DNA from: Leptospira tipperaryensis
GTDB lineage: Bacteria; Spirochaetota; Leptospiria; Leptospirales; Leptospiraceae
Assembly (NCBI RefSeq): GCF_001729245.1
Contig: NZ_CP015218.1
Location: forward strand, 248,001 to 312,000
Direction of reading: 5' to 3'
Length of the DNA stretch: 64,000 nucleotides
The notes beneath the pieces were generated by a model. It was not told where the DNA came from, did not search any database, and saw only the letters and a list, made by a program, of their open reading frames with translations. Made by a program: the position numbers and the translations under genes. Positions 1 to 8,285 of the stretch are shown piece by piece; the first letter of the stretch is position 1, and every line of letters starts with the position of its first letter.

Positions 1-2
1 GA

Positions 3-371
3 AGAGAAGAGATTCAAAATAGAATCGGCACCGAATTCTATTCGATGCAAATATACGATGATTCTTATTTTATAAATTTTAATCCGAATTCTAAATTTGA
101 GAAATGGGCGAGTGTGGAAGTTTCTAATTTTGATCACGTTCCGCATGATATGGAAACGACGATTCTTCCGGCGGGACTTTATGCGGTATTCTTCTTCCAA
201 GGTTCTTCCAGTGAAGCTCCGAAAATCTTTCAGTATATTTTTGGGACTTGGATCCCCGGTTCCGATTTCGTTTTAGATCAAAGGCCTCATTTTGAAATTT
301 TGGGAGATAAATACCGTAACGAGGATCCGAATTCGGAAGAGGAGATTTGGATTCCTATTCGATCAAAATAG
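3..371 (+). CDS. GyrI-like / AraC effector-binding domain protein (C-terminal part)
   Basis: The reading frame is open from the window edge, so the gene begins upstream; the first in-window Met (position 45) is internal. The visible residues match the end of a GyrI-like small-molecule-binding domain (the AraC-type effector-binding family): an aromatic-rich strand region, then a stretch around WIPGSDFVLDQRPHFEILG and a final strand ending in EIWIPI, which is the usual C-terminus. Such domains occur alone or at the end of AraC or MerR regulators; the missing N-terminus decides which. It lies just upstream of the YCII/ECF operon and may share its regulation, but about 100 bp separate them. The domain call is fairly sure; the full protein cannot be judged. 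Confidence 0.7.
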   Translation, partial: REEIQNRIGTEFYSMQIYDDSYFINFNPNSKFEKWASVEVSNFDHVPHDMETTILPAGLYAVFFFQGSSSEAPKIFQYIFGTWIPGSDFVLDQRPHFEILGDKYRNEDPNSEEEIWIPIRSK

Positions 372-473
372 AAAAATAGAATCTGTTCCCAGATTTTTTA
401 TACGATCGATGTCCAATTTCTGAAATCTCATTGGATATAGCAGTGCAACCCCGTTCCAATAGGAGTATCGAAA

Positions 474-539
474 ATGAACGAATTCACATTGTTGTTCCGC
501 TTAGACTTTCTGCGGATAAAGAGATTTTATGAAGCTTAA
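474..539 (+). pseudogene. Broken YCII (DGPF) gene start, 21-codon mini-ORF
   Basis: A good ribosome site (AGGAG at about 461-465) precedes an ATG whose short product starts MNEFTLLFRLDF. This closely matches the start of the intact YCII protein at 1494 (MNEFLILMRLDL), and the similarity stops after about 12 residues; the frame ends at 539. The ATG of the hydrolase (529) lies inside it, out of frame. I read it as the remaining 5' end of a second YCII gene, replaced after residue 12 by the hydrolase gene. Because it keeps the only strong ribosome site in front of the hydrolase, it may now act as a leader peptide that couples translation to the next gene. Confidence 0.55.
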
Positions 540-1497
540 ATTGATAGGAATCCTATTCGGATTTTTTTTCTTGATCTTTCTTTTTCTCAGCGTGGGAATC
601 TGGAGCGCGAGTAATCAATTACTCTTTCCCGTGTGGAAGGGAGTTACAAAAGACTTGTCGGTTTGTACGGAAGAAACCGAAAAATATTGGGGGAAGGGTT
701 GTGGAAACCTTCGGCTCACTCAAGAATTTCGATTTGAAGAAGTCAAAATTCCATCGATCAACGGTTACGAACTTCCGGGCTGGTTGATTCGAGTTTCCGA
801 GAACCAATTTGGACGCGCGCCAGGTGTTATCTTATTGGTTCACGGTGGAGGATCGGATCGAAGAGAGGAAACAAAACTCATTCGATTCTTTTTAAATCAA
901 AAACTCGACGTTCTTACATTCGATCTTGGTTGTCACGGAGAAGCGCCTTGTCCCATCTCCGGTCTTACTTACGGACATCGAGAATCAAGAGACGTTCTCT
1001 CGAGTTATCTATTTCTTACGGATCGTTATTCGAAAGTTTATGCAATGGGATCCTCGGTCGGCGCGGCTTCGATTCTGATCGCACTTCCGTCTATGCCAAA
1101 GTTGAGGGCGGTGATCGCTGAAAATCCCATGCTCAGTTTTGAAAAACTAATTCTGGATTCGCCGGCATCTCCTGATTTGATTCCTAACTGGTTTATCCGT
1201 TTGCTAATTCGTTTAACAATGTTTCGAGGAGAATTCGACGGCCTCCTAAGTCCTTTACATTCTCTCCGTATCGAAAAAACGATTCCTATCTATTTTATTC
1301 ATAGCAAAGAAGACAACGTGGTTCCTTATATGCATACGAAAGAATTGACAAACGTCTACAAGGGACCGAAAACTTTCTGGCTTTCAGAGAAAGGAAATCA
1401 CGGAACAATTTGGGACGCAGATCCTATCGAATATGAAAAAAGGCTTCGCGATTTCTTAAATCAAAAGTATTCCCTTTCCACGGAGGTTTTTAAATGA
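529..1497 (+). CDS. Membrane-anchored alpha/beta hydrolase
   Basis: A 322-residue serine hydrolase of the alpha/beta fold. Residues about 5-27 form one hydrophobic segment (signal anchor), so the enzyme domain probably faces the periplasm. Visible elements: the oxyanion strand LLVHGGG (about residue 103), the nucleophile elbow GSSVG (about residue 175), the acid in HSKEDNVVP (about 260) and the catalytic His in GNHG (about 287). The family includes esterases and peptidases, and the substrate cannot be told. The ATG overlaps a broken YCII mini-ORF and its own ribosome site is weak. The stop overlaps the next start (ATGA at 1494), so it is co-translated with the YCII and sigma genes. Confidence 0.85.
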   Translation: MKLKLIGILFGFFFLIFLFLSVGIWSASNQLLFPVWKGVTKDLSVCTEETEKYWGKGCGNLRLTQEFRFEEVKIPSINGYELPGWLIRVSENQFGRAPGVILLVHGGGSDRREETKLIRFFLNQKLDVLTFDLGCHGEAPCPISGLTYGHRESRDVLSSYLFLTDRYSKVYAMGSSVGAASILIALPSMPKLRAVIAENPMLSFEKLILDSPASPDLIPNWFIRLLIRLTMFRGEFDGLLSPLHSLRIEKTIPIYFIHSKEDNVVPYMHTKELTNVYKGPKTFWLSEKGNHGTIWDADPIEYEKRLRDFLNQKYSLSTEVFK

Positions 1498-1850
1498 ACG
1501 AATTTTTAATACTGATGCGTTTGGATCTTATCACAAAAGAAGAACAACCCTCTCCACAACAACTTCAAGTTTATATGAAACAATATCACGATTGGGTGGA
1601 AACTATCACGGCCCAGAAAAAATTTCTCGGAGGCAAGGGGCTTTCGACGGAAGGGAAGGTGATAAAATCCAACCAGGTGATCACGGACGGTCCTTTTGTG
1701 GAGATCAAAGAATCACTTGCAGGTTTTATTATGATCTTGGCTGAAGACTTCGAAGAAGCCGTATCGATTGCAAAGGAATGTCCCATCTTAGGAGGCGCCG
1801 GCAATAGCGTAGAAGTGAGACAGGTGGTTTCCGTTCACGAAAAAGGATAA
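1494..1850 (+). CDS. YCII-related (DGPF) family protein
   Basis: A 118-residue single-domain protein of the YCII/DGPF family. The family signature DGPF is present in VITDGPFVEIKE (about residues 62-73), followed by the usual GFIMILAEDFEEAVSIAKECP segment. YCII domains have a ferredoxin-like fold; a catalytic role has been suggested but is not settled. A strong ribosome site (GGAGG at about 1482) lies inside the end of the hydrolase gene, whose stop overlaps this ATG. DGPF genes are the usual neighbours of ECF42 sigma factors, and here the sigma gene follows 44 bp downstream. Family assignment is firm; the role in the sigma circuit is inferred from context. Confidence 0.9.
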   Translation: MNEFLILMRLDLITKEEQPSPQQLQVYMKQYHDWVETITAQKKFLGGKGLSTEGKVIKSNQVITDGPFVEIKESLAGFIMILAEDFEEAVSIAKECPILGGAGNSVEVRQVVSVHEKG

Positions 1851-1894
1851 AAAACGGATGCCTTCGAGAACGATTTGCGGAGGCATTTCTATCT

Positions 1895-3142
1895 ATGGAA
1901 AACGGAGAACTGATTCCCAATCTATTTCGAAACGAGTACAGAAAAATAATTTCAGTGCTCTGCAAACGTTTTGGATTTGATCAGATTGAAATTGCGGAAG
2001 ACATCGCGAGTGAAACGTTTCTTACGGCGGCTCAAGTTTGGGGAGTGAACGGTCCTCCCGAAAATCCAACCGCTTGGCTTTACAGCGTCGCAAAAAATAA
2101 GGCGAAGAATCATTTACAACGCGACACAACCCTTCGAAACAAAGTAATTCCGGAATTAAAAAAGAATTCTATAGAATCCGTAGAAAAGGAGATCGACCTT
2201 TCTCCACAAAACATAGAAGACAGCCAACTACAGATGATGTTCGCGATCTGTCATCCTTCGATTCCCGGGGAAGCGCAAATCGGACTTTCTCTTCGGATTC
2301 TCTGCGGATTTGGAATTGAAGAAATCGCAGACGCCTTTCTTACAAACAAGGAAACGATCAACAAACGATTGTTTCGAGCAAAGGAAAAACTTAGAAGTGA
2401 AAACATCAAAGTAGAATTCCCGAATCCGGCGGAGATCGACGAACGTCTCTCAGCCGTTTTGACTACCGTCTATTTGTTGTTTAACGAAGGATTTTATTCT
2501 ACCAGCCGAAACAAGACACTTCGAAAAGAACTTTCGTTGGAAGCAATTCGTCTTTGTAGCCTTCTTATTGAAAATAAGAATACGGACAAACCCCAAGTAA
2601 ACGCGCTCCTTTCTCTCATGTGTTTTCATACTTCTCGATTTGAAGCGAGACAGAACGAAGAAGGGGAACCGATCTTATACGAAGAACAAGATACAAATCT
2701 CTGGAATTCGGAATGGATTCGTAAGGGAGAATTTTTTCTTCACCGCGCGGCGAGAGGAGATGAAATTTCAAAGTATCACCTGGAAGCGGGAATCGCTTAT
2801 TGGCATACGCAGAAGGAAGATACTGATAAAAAATGGAAAAACATTCTGCAACTCTACGATCATCTTCTTACGATCGAAAGTTCTTCGGTGATTCTCCTCA
2901 ATCGGATTTTCGCGTTTTCTAAAACAAACGGAAAGGAAGAAGGGATCCAAGAAGCCGAAAAATTAAAACTCACGGACAATCGTTATTACTTTCTTCTATT
3001 AGGGGATCTATACGCGGATCTGGACCAAAGAAAATCGGAATTGAATTTTAAAAACGCCCTTTCTCTCTCTAAAACACAAAATGAAAAAAACTCCATTCAG
3101 AAAAGAATCGATCGTCTTCGAGATACGGAAATAAATACTTGA
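1895..3142 (+). CDS. ECF42-type RNA polymerase sigma factor with C-terminal extension
   Basis: A 415-residue extracytoplasmic-function sigma factor. Residues about 1-80 are the sigma-2 region (FRNEYRKIISVLCKRFG, then the -10 recognition helix near NPTAWLYSVAKNKAKNHLQR), and about 125-175 are sigma-4 with its HTH (GFGIEEIADAFLTNKETINKRLFRAKEKLR). A long tail follows: the DUF6596-type part (about 185-285, with YLLFNEGFYSTS) and TPR-like helices to the end. This architecture plus a DGPF partner defines the ECF42 group, in which the tail, rather than an anti-sigma factor, is thought to control activity. ATG 1895 has GCGGAGG about 10 nt upstream. It probably drives its own operon; I found no obvious matching promoter. 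Confidence 0.9.
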   Translation: MENGELIPNLFRNEYRKIISVLCKRFGFDQIEIAEDIASETFLTAAQVWGVNGPPENPTAWLYSVAKNKAKNHLQRDTTLRNKVIPELKKNSIESVEKEIDLSPQNIEDSQLQMMFAICHPSIPGEAQIGLSLRILCGFGIEEIADAFLTNKETINKRLFRAKEKLRSENIKVEFPNPAEIDERLSAVLTTVYLLFNEGFYSTSRNKTLRKELSLEAIRLCSLLIENKNTDKPQVNALLSLMCFHTSRFEARQNEEGEPILYEEQDTNLWNSEWIRKGEFFLHRAARGDEISKYHLEAGIAYWHTQKEDTDKKWKNILQLYDHLLTIESSSVILLNRIFAFSKTNGKEEGIQEAEKLKLTDNRYYFLLLGDLYADLDQRKSELNFKNALSLSKTQNEKNSIQKRIDRLRDTEINT

Positions 3143-3304
3143 ACCACTTTTGAAAATACATCTCATCGTCGTGCGAAATTATATTTGATTATTTTATAAT
3201 GGAGTAGAATTAGAATCGCCGCGAACAAACTTATCGATTGATTTCATAGAATCGTTTCCTTTTTTGGAAAATACATCCTTTGATCCATCTAAGGAAAGAG
3301 TACC

Positions 3305-4492
3305 ATGTTCGAAGATCAAAAGAATCCGCTTTTTATTTGTATCCTCTTAGGTTTCGGCACGGTCCTCGGACTTTCCGGAATCGACTTGGTGTTGCCGAGC
3401 ATTCCGAAACTCCCTGAAATTTTGGGAGGAGATCAGACCTTATCCCAATTTGTAATCGCGTCCTTTGTCGCTGGAACCGCGTTCGGAATGATTCTTTTTG
3501 GAAACGTCTCTTCTCGAATCGGCACGTCCTCCCTTCTTTTCCTTTCTCTCGCTTGCTATTCCCTTACTTCCTTTCTTTGTTCCTTCTCGCCTAACTTAAA
3601 TACGTTGATCGTCTTTCGATTTTTTCAAGGACTTTCCTCTTCTGCGGCTGCCGTTCTTGCTCCGGGAATTATCAAGGGACTCTTTGACGAAAAAGGAGCG
3701 GCCAAAGCCTTAGGAATTTTGGGAAGTGTGGAATCGTTAGTTCCGGCTCTGGCTCCTATCTTGGGAGTTTGGTTTTTAGGCATCGGGAGTTGGAAATATT
3801 CATTTTTTGTAACATCCTTTTTTTCCTTCTTACTCGCGCTTGTGTTTCTTACCATTCGATTGAACGGATTTTCAAAACCGTCTTCCGGCGCAAGATCGGG
3901 ATCGTATCGAACTCTTCTTTTGTCTCCGGTCTTTCAGAGATATTCTCTCAGTCAGGCTCTGAATCTAGGAGGTCTTCTCGTTTTTGTATTCGGTGCGCCG
4001 GTTGTGATCGTAAAAACGATGGATTCCGATATTCATAAATTTGCTCAGATGCAGACGATCGGCGTCGCGTTCTTTATCATCGGCGCCGTTCTTTCTTCTT
4101 CTTATCTCAATCGCAAAATAGATTCGGAACATCTTGTTTCGATCGGAACCGCACTTTGTCTTCTATCTTCCCTCTTCATGATTTTCTTTTCTATTCTGGG
4201 TGAGAATCATCCAAACACCATTCTTCTTATTTTTCCTCTTATGAATTTAGGACTGGGACTCAGAGGTCCGAACGGTTTTTTAAAAGGAATCATAGCCGCG
4301 AACGGAGACGACAACAGAGGATCTTCTCTGATACTTCTTTCGATCATTTCAATTTCAGCGGGGGGAACCGCGATCATCGCTCCTTTTTTAAACTACGGTC
4401 TTCTGGCCTTGAGTTTGTTTGTGGGAATTCTTCACGGAATCGCATGTTTGCTTCTGATCTTTCTTCCTTCGTTGCCTTCCGATTCGAAATAA
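3305..4492 (+). CDS. MFS drug exporter, Bcr/CflA type
   Basis: A 395-residue inner-membrane protein with about 12 transmembrane segments. The first helix carries the SGIDLVLPSIPKL pattern typical of the Bcr/CflA subgroup of 12-helix drug:H+ antiporters, and a motif C-like stretch (GILGSVESLVPALAPILGVWF, split here as about residues 138-158) is typical of exporters. It probably pumps out small toxic compounds, but the substrate is unknown. AAGGAAAG lies 5-12 nt before the ATG. It stands alone between the sigma-factor gene and the dehydrogenase, and may have its own promoter in the AT-rich 160 bp upstream, where TATAAT is seen at 3195-3200 without a good -35. Confidence 0.85.
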   Translation: MFEDQKNPLFICILLGFGTVLGLSGIDLVLPSIPKLPEILGGDQTLSQFVIASFVAGTAFGMILFGNVSSRIGTSSLLFLSLACYSLTSFLCSFSPNLNTLIVFRFFQGLSSSAAAVLAPGIIKGLFDEKGAAKALGILGSVESLVPALAPILGVWFLGIGSWKYSFFVTSFFSFLLALVFLTIRLNGFSKPSSGARSGSYRTLLLSPVFQRYSLSQALNLGGLLVFVFGAPVVIVKTMDSDIHKFAQMQTIGVAFFIIGAVLSSSYLNRKIDSEHLVSIGTALCLLSSLFMIFFSILGENHPNTILLIFPLMNLGLGLRGPNGFLKGIIAANGDDNRGSSLILLSIISISAGGTAIIAPFLNYGLLALSLFVGILHGIACLLLIFLPSLPSDSK

Positions 4493-4589
4493 AGAATTCA
4501 TGATTGCGGCGTCTGAAGAATGGACGGAAAAGGATTGACGCGTCGCAGTTGGAACCGAACTCTTTTGAAAAAGAAGTCTGATTCCGAAT

Positions 4590-6134
4590 ATGATACAAGA
4601 ACTGCAACTTCGTGTTGCTCCGGAGATTGCGGGGCAGGAAGAAGAACTTCGAGCGTTTGTTTCTAAAACTCTCAAAATCAATTCTCAAGAAATCCGTCAT
4701 ATCGAAATCGTAAATCGTTCGATTGATGCGAGACAAAAAACGATCTACATCAATCTCAAAGTTTTAGTTTTTATTCACGAAGACTTCGTGGAAAAACCGA
4801 TTCTTCTTCCGGATTATCCGAACGTTTCCAACGCGGAAGAAGTAATCGTCATCGGCGCGGGTCCCGCGGGGCTCTTTGCTTCTCTGCAATTGATTCTTTC
4901 CGGCAAAAAGCCGATTCTTCTCGAAAGAGGAAAGGACGTAAAAAGTCGTCCGCTCGACCTCAAAGAAGTAAACATCCATCACAACGTAAACGAAGATTCC
5001 AATTATTGTTTTGGAGAAGGCGGAGCGGGAACGTATTCGGACGGCAAACTCTATACGAGATCGAAAAAGAGGGGCAACGTCCGCGAAATCTTAGAACTCC
5101 TCGTCGGCTTTGGTGCGAGTCGCGATATCTTGATCGAAGCACATCCGCATATCGGAACAAACAAACTTCCTAAGATCGTTCGAAACATTCGAGAAAAAAT
5201 CATAGAACAAGGCGGAGAAGTTCATTTTAATCAGAGGGTCGTCGACTTTTTGTTAAACGGAAATCAAATTGTAGGAGTGGAAACCAAAAACGGCGATAAG
5301 ATATATGCAAAAAAAGTAATTCTTGCCACCGGTCATTCCGCAAGAGACATTTTTGAATTGTTAAATCGAAAACAGATCGAAATCGAACTCAAACTTCTTG
5401 CGATCGGAGTCAGGGTGGAACATCAACAATCCTTGATTGATTCGATTCAATACAGTTGTGAAAATCGAGGACCGTATCTTCCGCCTTCTCCTTATAGTAT
5501 CGTAAAGCAGGTGGACGGAAGAGGGGTTTATTCTTTTTGTATGTGTCCCGGCGGAGTGATAGCCGCGTGCGCCACTAAACCCGAAGAGATCGTCACCAAC
5601 GGATGGTCTTCCTCCAAAAGAGCGAGACCTTCGGCAAATTCCGGGATCGTAGTGGAATTAAGACACGAGGACTTTAAACTCTTCTCCAAATACGGCGCGT
5701 TAGCCGCCATGGAATTTCAAAAATCGATCGAACACAAGGCTTGGATCGCAGGCGGAAAAAGACAGACCGCGCCCGCGCAAAAACTCGGGGACTTTGTAAA
5801 CGACAAACTCTCGGCCGATCTTCCAAAAACTTCTTACACCCCTGGAATCACTTCGGTGGAATTAAAAAACGTCCTTCCTGATTTTATCTTTCGGTCCTTA
5901 CAACTTGCATTCAAAGAATTTGATAAATCGATGCGCGGTTATCTAACCAACGAAGCGGTCGTTCACGCACCGGAGACTCGCACTTCTTCTCCTGTTAGCA
6001 TTCCAAGAGATACGGAAACCTTACAACACGTGAGGATCCAAGGTTTGTATCCTTGTGGTGAAGGTGCGGGTTATGCGGGAGGAATTGTTTCCGCCGCGAT
6101 GGACGGGATTCGTTGCGCCCTCGCTTGCGCCTAA
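4590..6134 (+). CDS. FAD-dependent dehydrogenase (COG2509 type)
   Basis: A 514-residue flavoprotein. An N-terminal domain of about 80 residues (an alpha/beta segment with ELQLRVAPEIAG) precedes the FAD Rossmann motif VIGAGPAGLFASL (about residues 86-98), then LLERGKDVKSR. Further conserved stretches are CFGEGGAGTYSDGKLYTR, ATGHSARDIFELL and, near the end, LYPCGEGAGYAGGIVSAAMDG, the second flavin-contact motif. These identify the uncharacterised FAD-dependent dehydrogenase family found widely in bacteria. Its substrate is unknown. No linked partner gene is visible; the next plus-strand gene is 200 bp away. Confidence 0.85.
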   Translation: MIQELQLRVAPEIAGQEEELRAFVSKTLKINSQEIRHIEIVNRSIDARQKTIYINLKVLVFIHEDFVEKPILLPDYPNVSNAEEVIVIGAGPAGLFASLQLILSGKKPILLERGKDVKSRPLDLKEVNIHHNVNEDSNYCFGEGGAGTYSDGKLYTRSKKRGNVREILELLVGFGASRDILIEAHPHIGTNKLPKIVRNIREKIIEQGGEVHFNQRVVDFLLNGNQIVGVETKNGDKIYAKKVILATGHSARDIFELLNRKQIEIELKLLAIGVRVEHQQSLIDSIQYSCENRGPYLPPSPYSIVKQVDGRGVYSFCMCPGGVIAACATKPEEIVTNGWSSSKRARPSANSGIVVELRHEDFKLFSKYGALAAMEFQKSIEHKAWIAGGKRQTAPAQKLGDFVNDKLSADLPKTSYTPGITSVELKNVLPDFIFRSLQLAFKEFDKSMRGYLTNEAVVHAPETRTSSPVSIPRDTETLQHVRIQGLYPCGEGAGYAGGIVSAAMDGIRCALACA

Positions 6135-6334
6135 TCCTGATAAAACGTCCTTCTTTTCGAAGATTGTTAAACGAATTGAGGATTGTTTTTTAAAAACAAA
6201 TCCGTTCGTCATTCCTATTTTACCGTAGTAGATGGAAGAACGATAGAGTAAATAAAACAAAAAGTAGAATTTTGTTTCATCTGACAATCTAAGATAAATT
6301 TATGGAGAATCCGATCCTTTGGAGATTCCATAGA

Positions 6335-6787
6335 ATGAAATTCAATGCCGCACTCTATCCGTTCTTATTCGCTTCCGTCGCCGCGATCGGAAACGCATTC
6401 TTCGCTTACGGTCAAAAAAAATCCACTGCGATCTCGGCGCCGTTTTTATTTCTTGTTCCCACACTTTTGGTTTGTATCGGTCTTTTGACCTTTTCGCTTT
6501 TCTTTTACAAACCCGAAACTCTCAAAGAATATCTTTCGGAAAACTGGACTTACTTTTTAATCAGCGGCGTAGGATTGTATTTTACTTTTTTAGGATTTTA
6601 TCTTCTCTACAGTCGTTTCGGAGCTTCTTATTATATTTTATACGCAGTGCTTTCCATTCTTACCACTTCCATCTTTGTCGGAGTAATCGTCTTTTCCGAG
6701 AAAATCAATCTCTTTCATTATCTCTCGATTCTTTCCGCTCTCGTTTCTATTTTCTTTTTCAACTACGGTCAAAACTTAAACAAATGA
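6335..6787 (+). CDS. Small four-helix membrane protein (EamA/SMR-like)
   Basis: A predicted inner-membrane protein of 150 residues with four hydrophobic helices (about 8-28, 37-58, 74-95 and 100-146 as a pair). Size and layout resemble half of an EamA transporter or an SMR-type protein (ISGVGLYFTFLGFYLLYSRFGAS, then a last helix pair), so it may work as a dimer. I chose the ATG at 6335 because GGAG lies 10 nt before it; an in-frame ATG at 6302 would add 11 residues but has no ribosome site. Substrate unknown. The following gene begins 31 bp downstream, probably in the same transcript. Confidence 0.65.
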   Translation: MKFNAALYPFLFASVAAIGNAFFAYGQKKSTAISAPFLFLVPTLLVCIGLLTFSLFFYKPETLKEYLSENWTYFLISGVGLYFTFLGFYLLYSRFGASYYILYAVLSILTTSIFVGVIVFSEKINLFHYLSILSALVSIFFFNYGQNLNK

Positions 6788-6818
6788 TTTCAGACGCATT
6801 TTTAAAAAAGAGAAACCG

Positions 6819-7370
6819 ATGATCGATCCGAATAGAACGCTCTTGGATCGTCTTCGTACACTCAACGCGGAGAAGTTCGAACATATACACGGGGATTTAC
6901 TCACGCACCTCGTCGGTACGTTTCGAATTTTAGCGGACTGGGGTTCTCCCGAAACTCTCTGCAACGCCGGTCTCTATCACGCCGTCTACGGAACTTTTGC
7001 TTATCAGAATCCTCTGATCGGAACCGAAGCAAGAACCGAGATTCAGGAAATCATAGGAGAAAAATCGGAAACGTTAGTCTTTCTTTATGGCTCTTGTGAT
7101 AGGGGATATTTTTATTCCCAATTCGGAAAAAACGAAACAATCAAACATAAGAATTGGATGACAAAGGAGATTCGGATCTTAACACGCAAAGAAACGGAAG
7201 ATCTCTGCGAATTAACCGCCGCCAACGAATTGGAACTCGCGTTGACAAACGACTCCTTTCTGGTCCAATACGGAGACGAACTCAAAAGTTTGTTTGAAAG
7301 GATGAGTTCCTATCTTTCGGAAAACGCAATTTCAGAATGCAGAAAAGTTTTCCATCTCCATACATTCTAA
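6819..7370 (+). CDS. DUF6817-like protein
   Basis: A soluble 183-residue protein. The first half has a pattern I associate with the uncharacterised DUF6817 family: HIHGDLLTHLVGTFRILADWG (about residues 23-43, given here in part) followed by ETLCNAGLYHAVYGT (about 45-59) and a short RTEIQEIIGE segment. The spaced histidines recall HD-type metal-binding helices, but I do not see a full HD motif set, so no activity is claimed. It follows the small membrane protein by 31 bp. Family recognition is from memory and moderate. Confidence 0.6.
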   Translation: MIDPNRTLLDRLRTLNAEKFEHIHGDLLTHLVGTFRILADWGSPETLCNAGLYHAVYGTFAYQNPLIGTEARTEIQEIIGEKSETLVFLYGSCDRGYFYSQFGKNETIKHKNWMTKEIRILTRKETEDLCELTAANELELALTNDSFLVQYGDELKSLFERMSSYLSENAISECRKVFHLHTF

Positions 7371-7380
7371 AATTAGTTTA

Positions 7381-7620
7381 TTATAAATTCATAAACTGTT
7401 TGTTTAGGGTTTCCAGATCTCGAATCAGATCCACCGGTTTCGGCTGAATCGTTTTGGCCAATTTCATCCCGTCGTCGATTAGATCTAAGATTAATTTTTT
7501 CTCTGCGATCGCCCTTGCGTTTGGCATCGACTTTCTTTCGTTTTTGTAGATAGAAGCCTTTTCATCTATAATGGAAACGATCTTGTTCAGCGCGTGAATC
7601 TTTGCTTGTTCTTCTCCCAT
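7381..7620 (-). CDS. Small helical protein, function unknown
   Basis: A 79-residue protein, charged and probably all-helical (MGEEQAKIHALNKI, then KKLILDLIDDGMKLAKTI). I chose ATG 7620 because AGGAGG lies about 8 nt before it; the longer frame starting at 7701 runs back through this ribosome site and overlaps the DoxX gene. No cysteine, signal peptide or known motif is seen. It follows the DoxX gene by 55 bp on the same strand and probably shares its mRNA. I do not recognise the family. Confidence 0.65.
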   Translation of the reverse strand: MGEEQAKIHALNKIVSIIDEKASIYKNERKSMPNARAIAEKKLILDLIDDGMKLAKTIQPKPVDLIRDLETLNKQFMNL

Positions 7621-7675
7621 GAAAATTCCTCCTCTTTTTGGAGAGAGGTTAGAGAAGGGTAAGGAATAGGAAAGC

Positions 7676-8089
7676 TTATTTTTGCATCCGTTTTCGTACA
7701 ATCTCTGTTAGCTTTTCTCTTTCCAACCAAAGAAGGACGAAACACGCCGCGGCGCTTGTCAGCGCGAGGAGGAATAAAAAACCCCCGTCGTTTTCTTGTT
7801 CGATTCCGATTACAAAAAGATGGGAAAGAATGGCTCCCGACATGAGCCCCGCTCCGAGTAGCGATCCGGACCATCCAAGACCCGGAATAAAAAGCAAAAC
7901 CGAAGCAAACAATTCCAGAACACCGGTTCCAATTCTTCCCCAAGGTTCCGTTCCTAATTTTGAAAAGATAGCCACCGATTCGGGAGCTCCGGTAAATTTG
8001 AAAAATAAAGTCTGAAGAAAGATCAGAGCGACGAGAATTCTTAAGCTAACAAGGATTAGATTCTTTTTCGAAAGATTGGATGCTGACAA
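7676..8089 (-). CDS. DoxX family membrane protein
   Basis: A 137-residue protein with four hydrophobic helices and the DoxX pattern: LRILVALIFLQTLFFKFTGAPESVAIF (split, about residues 12-38), then GVLELFASVLLFIPGLGWSGSLLGAGLM. DoxX proteins are small quinone-linked or redox-related membrane proteins; the exact role here is unknown. The longer open frame (start at 8179) would begin inside the T-run of the upstream terminator. TTG 8089 has AGGAG seven bases before it, so I take TTG as the start. The small helical gene follows downstream. Confidence 0.75.
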   Translation of the reverse strand: MSASNLSKKNLILVSLRILVALIFLQTLFFKFTGAPESVAIFSKLGTEPWGRIGTGVLELFASVLLFIPGLGWSGSLLGAGLMSGAILSHLFVIGIEQENDGGFLFLLALTSAAACFVLLWLEREKLTEIVRKRMQK

Positions 8090-8181
8090 GAAGATACTCC
8101 TAGGATTCTTCCATGTTCTTCGTTTTTGATTCGAAAGGGTTACACGGTTCCAGACGATTTTATAAGAATCAGGAAACAAAA

Positions 8182-8217
8182 AGCCCGCTAAAAATCCTTT
8201 TGAAATCCAAGCGGGCT
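8182..8217 (-). terminator. Intrinsic terminator of the acyl-CoA ligase gene
   Basis: AGCCCGCT (8182-8189) pairs perfectly with AGCGGGCT (8210-8217) around a 20-nt loop. On the minus strand the stem is followed by TTTTTTG. It lies about 70 nt past the stop of the ligase gene and just before the DoxX gene, so it separates the two transcripts. Confidence 0.75.
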
Positions 8218-8285
8218 ATCTTAGTCGAAACACTTTGCTCCTTTCTAAAAAGACGAGCGTTTGTCAAAAAGAGAAAGGTTCGTTT

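Noticed and set aside
7621..7701. Longer N-terminus of the small helical protein
   Set aside because: It runs through the AGGAGG ribosome site of the shorter form and overlaps the DoxX gene.
8090..8179. Longer N-terminus of the DoxX protein
   Set aside because: It would start inside the T-run of the ligase gene's terminator; a TTG with a good ribosome site at 8089 fits better.
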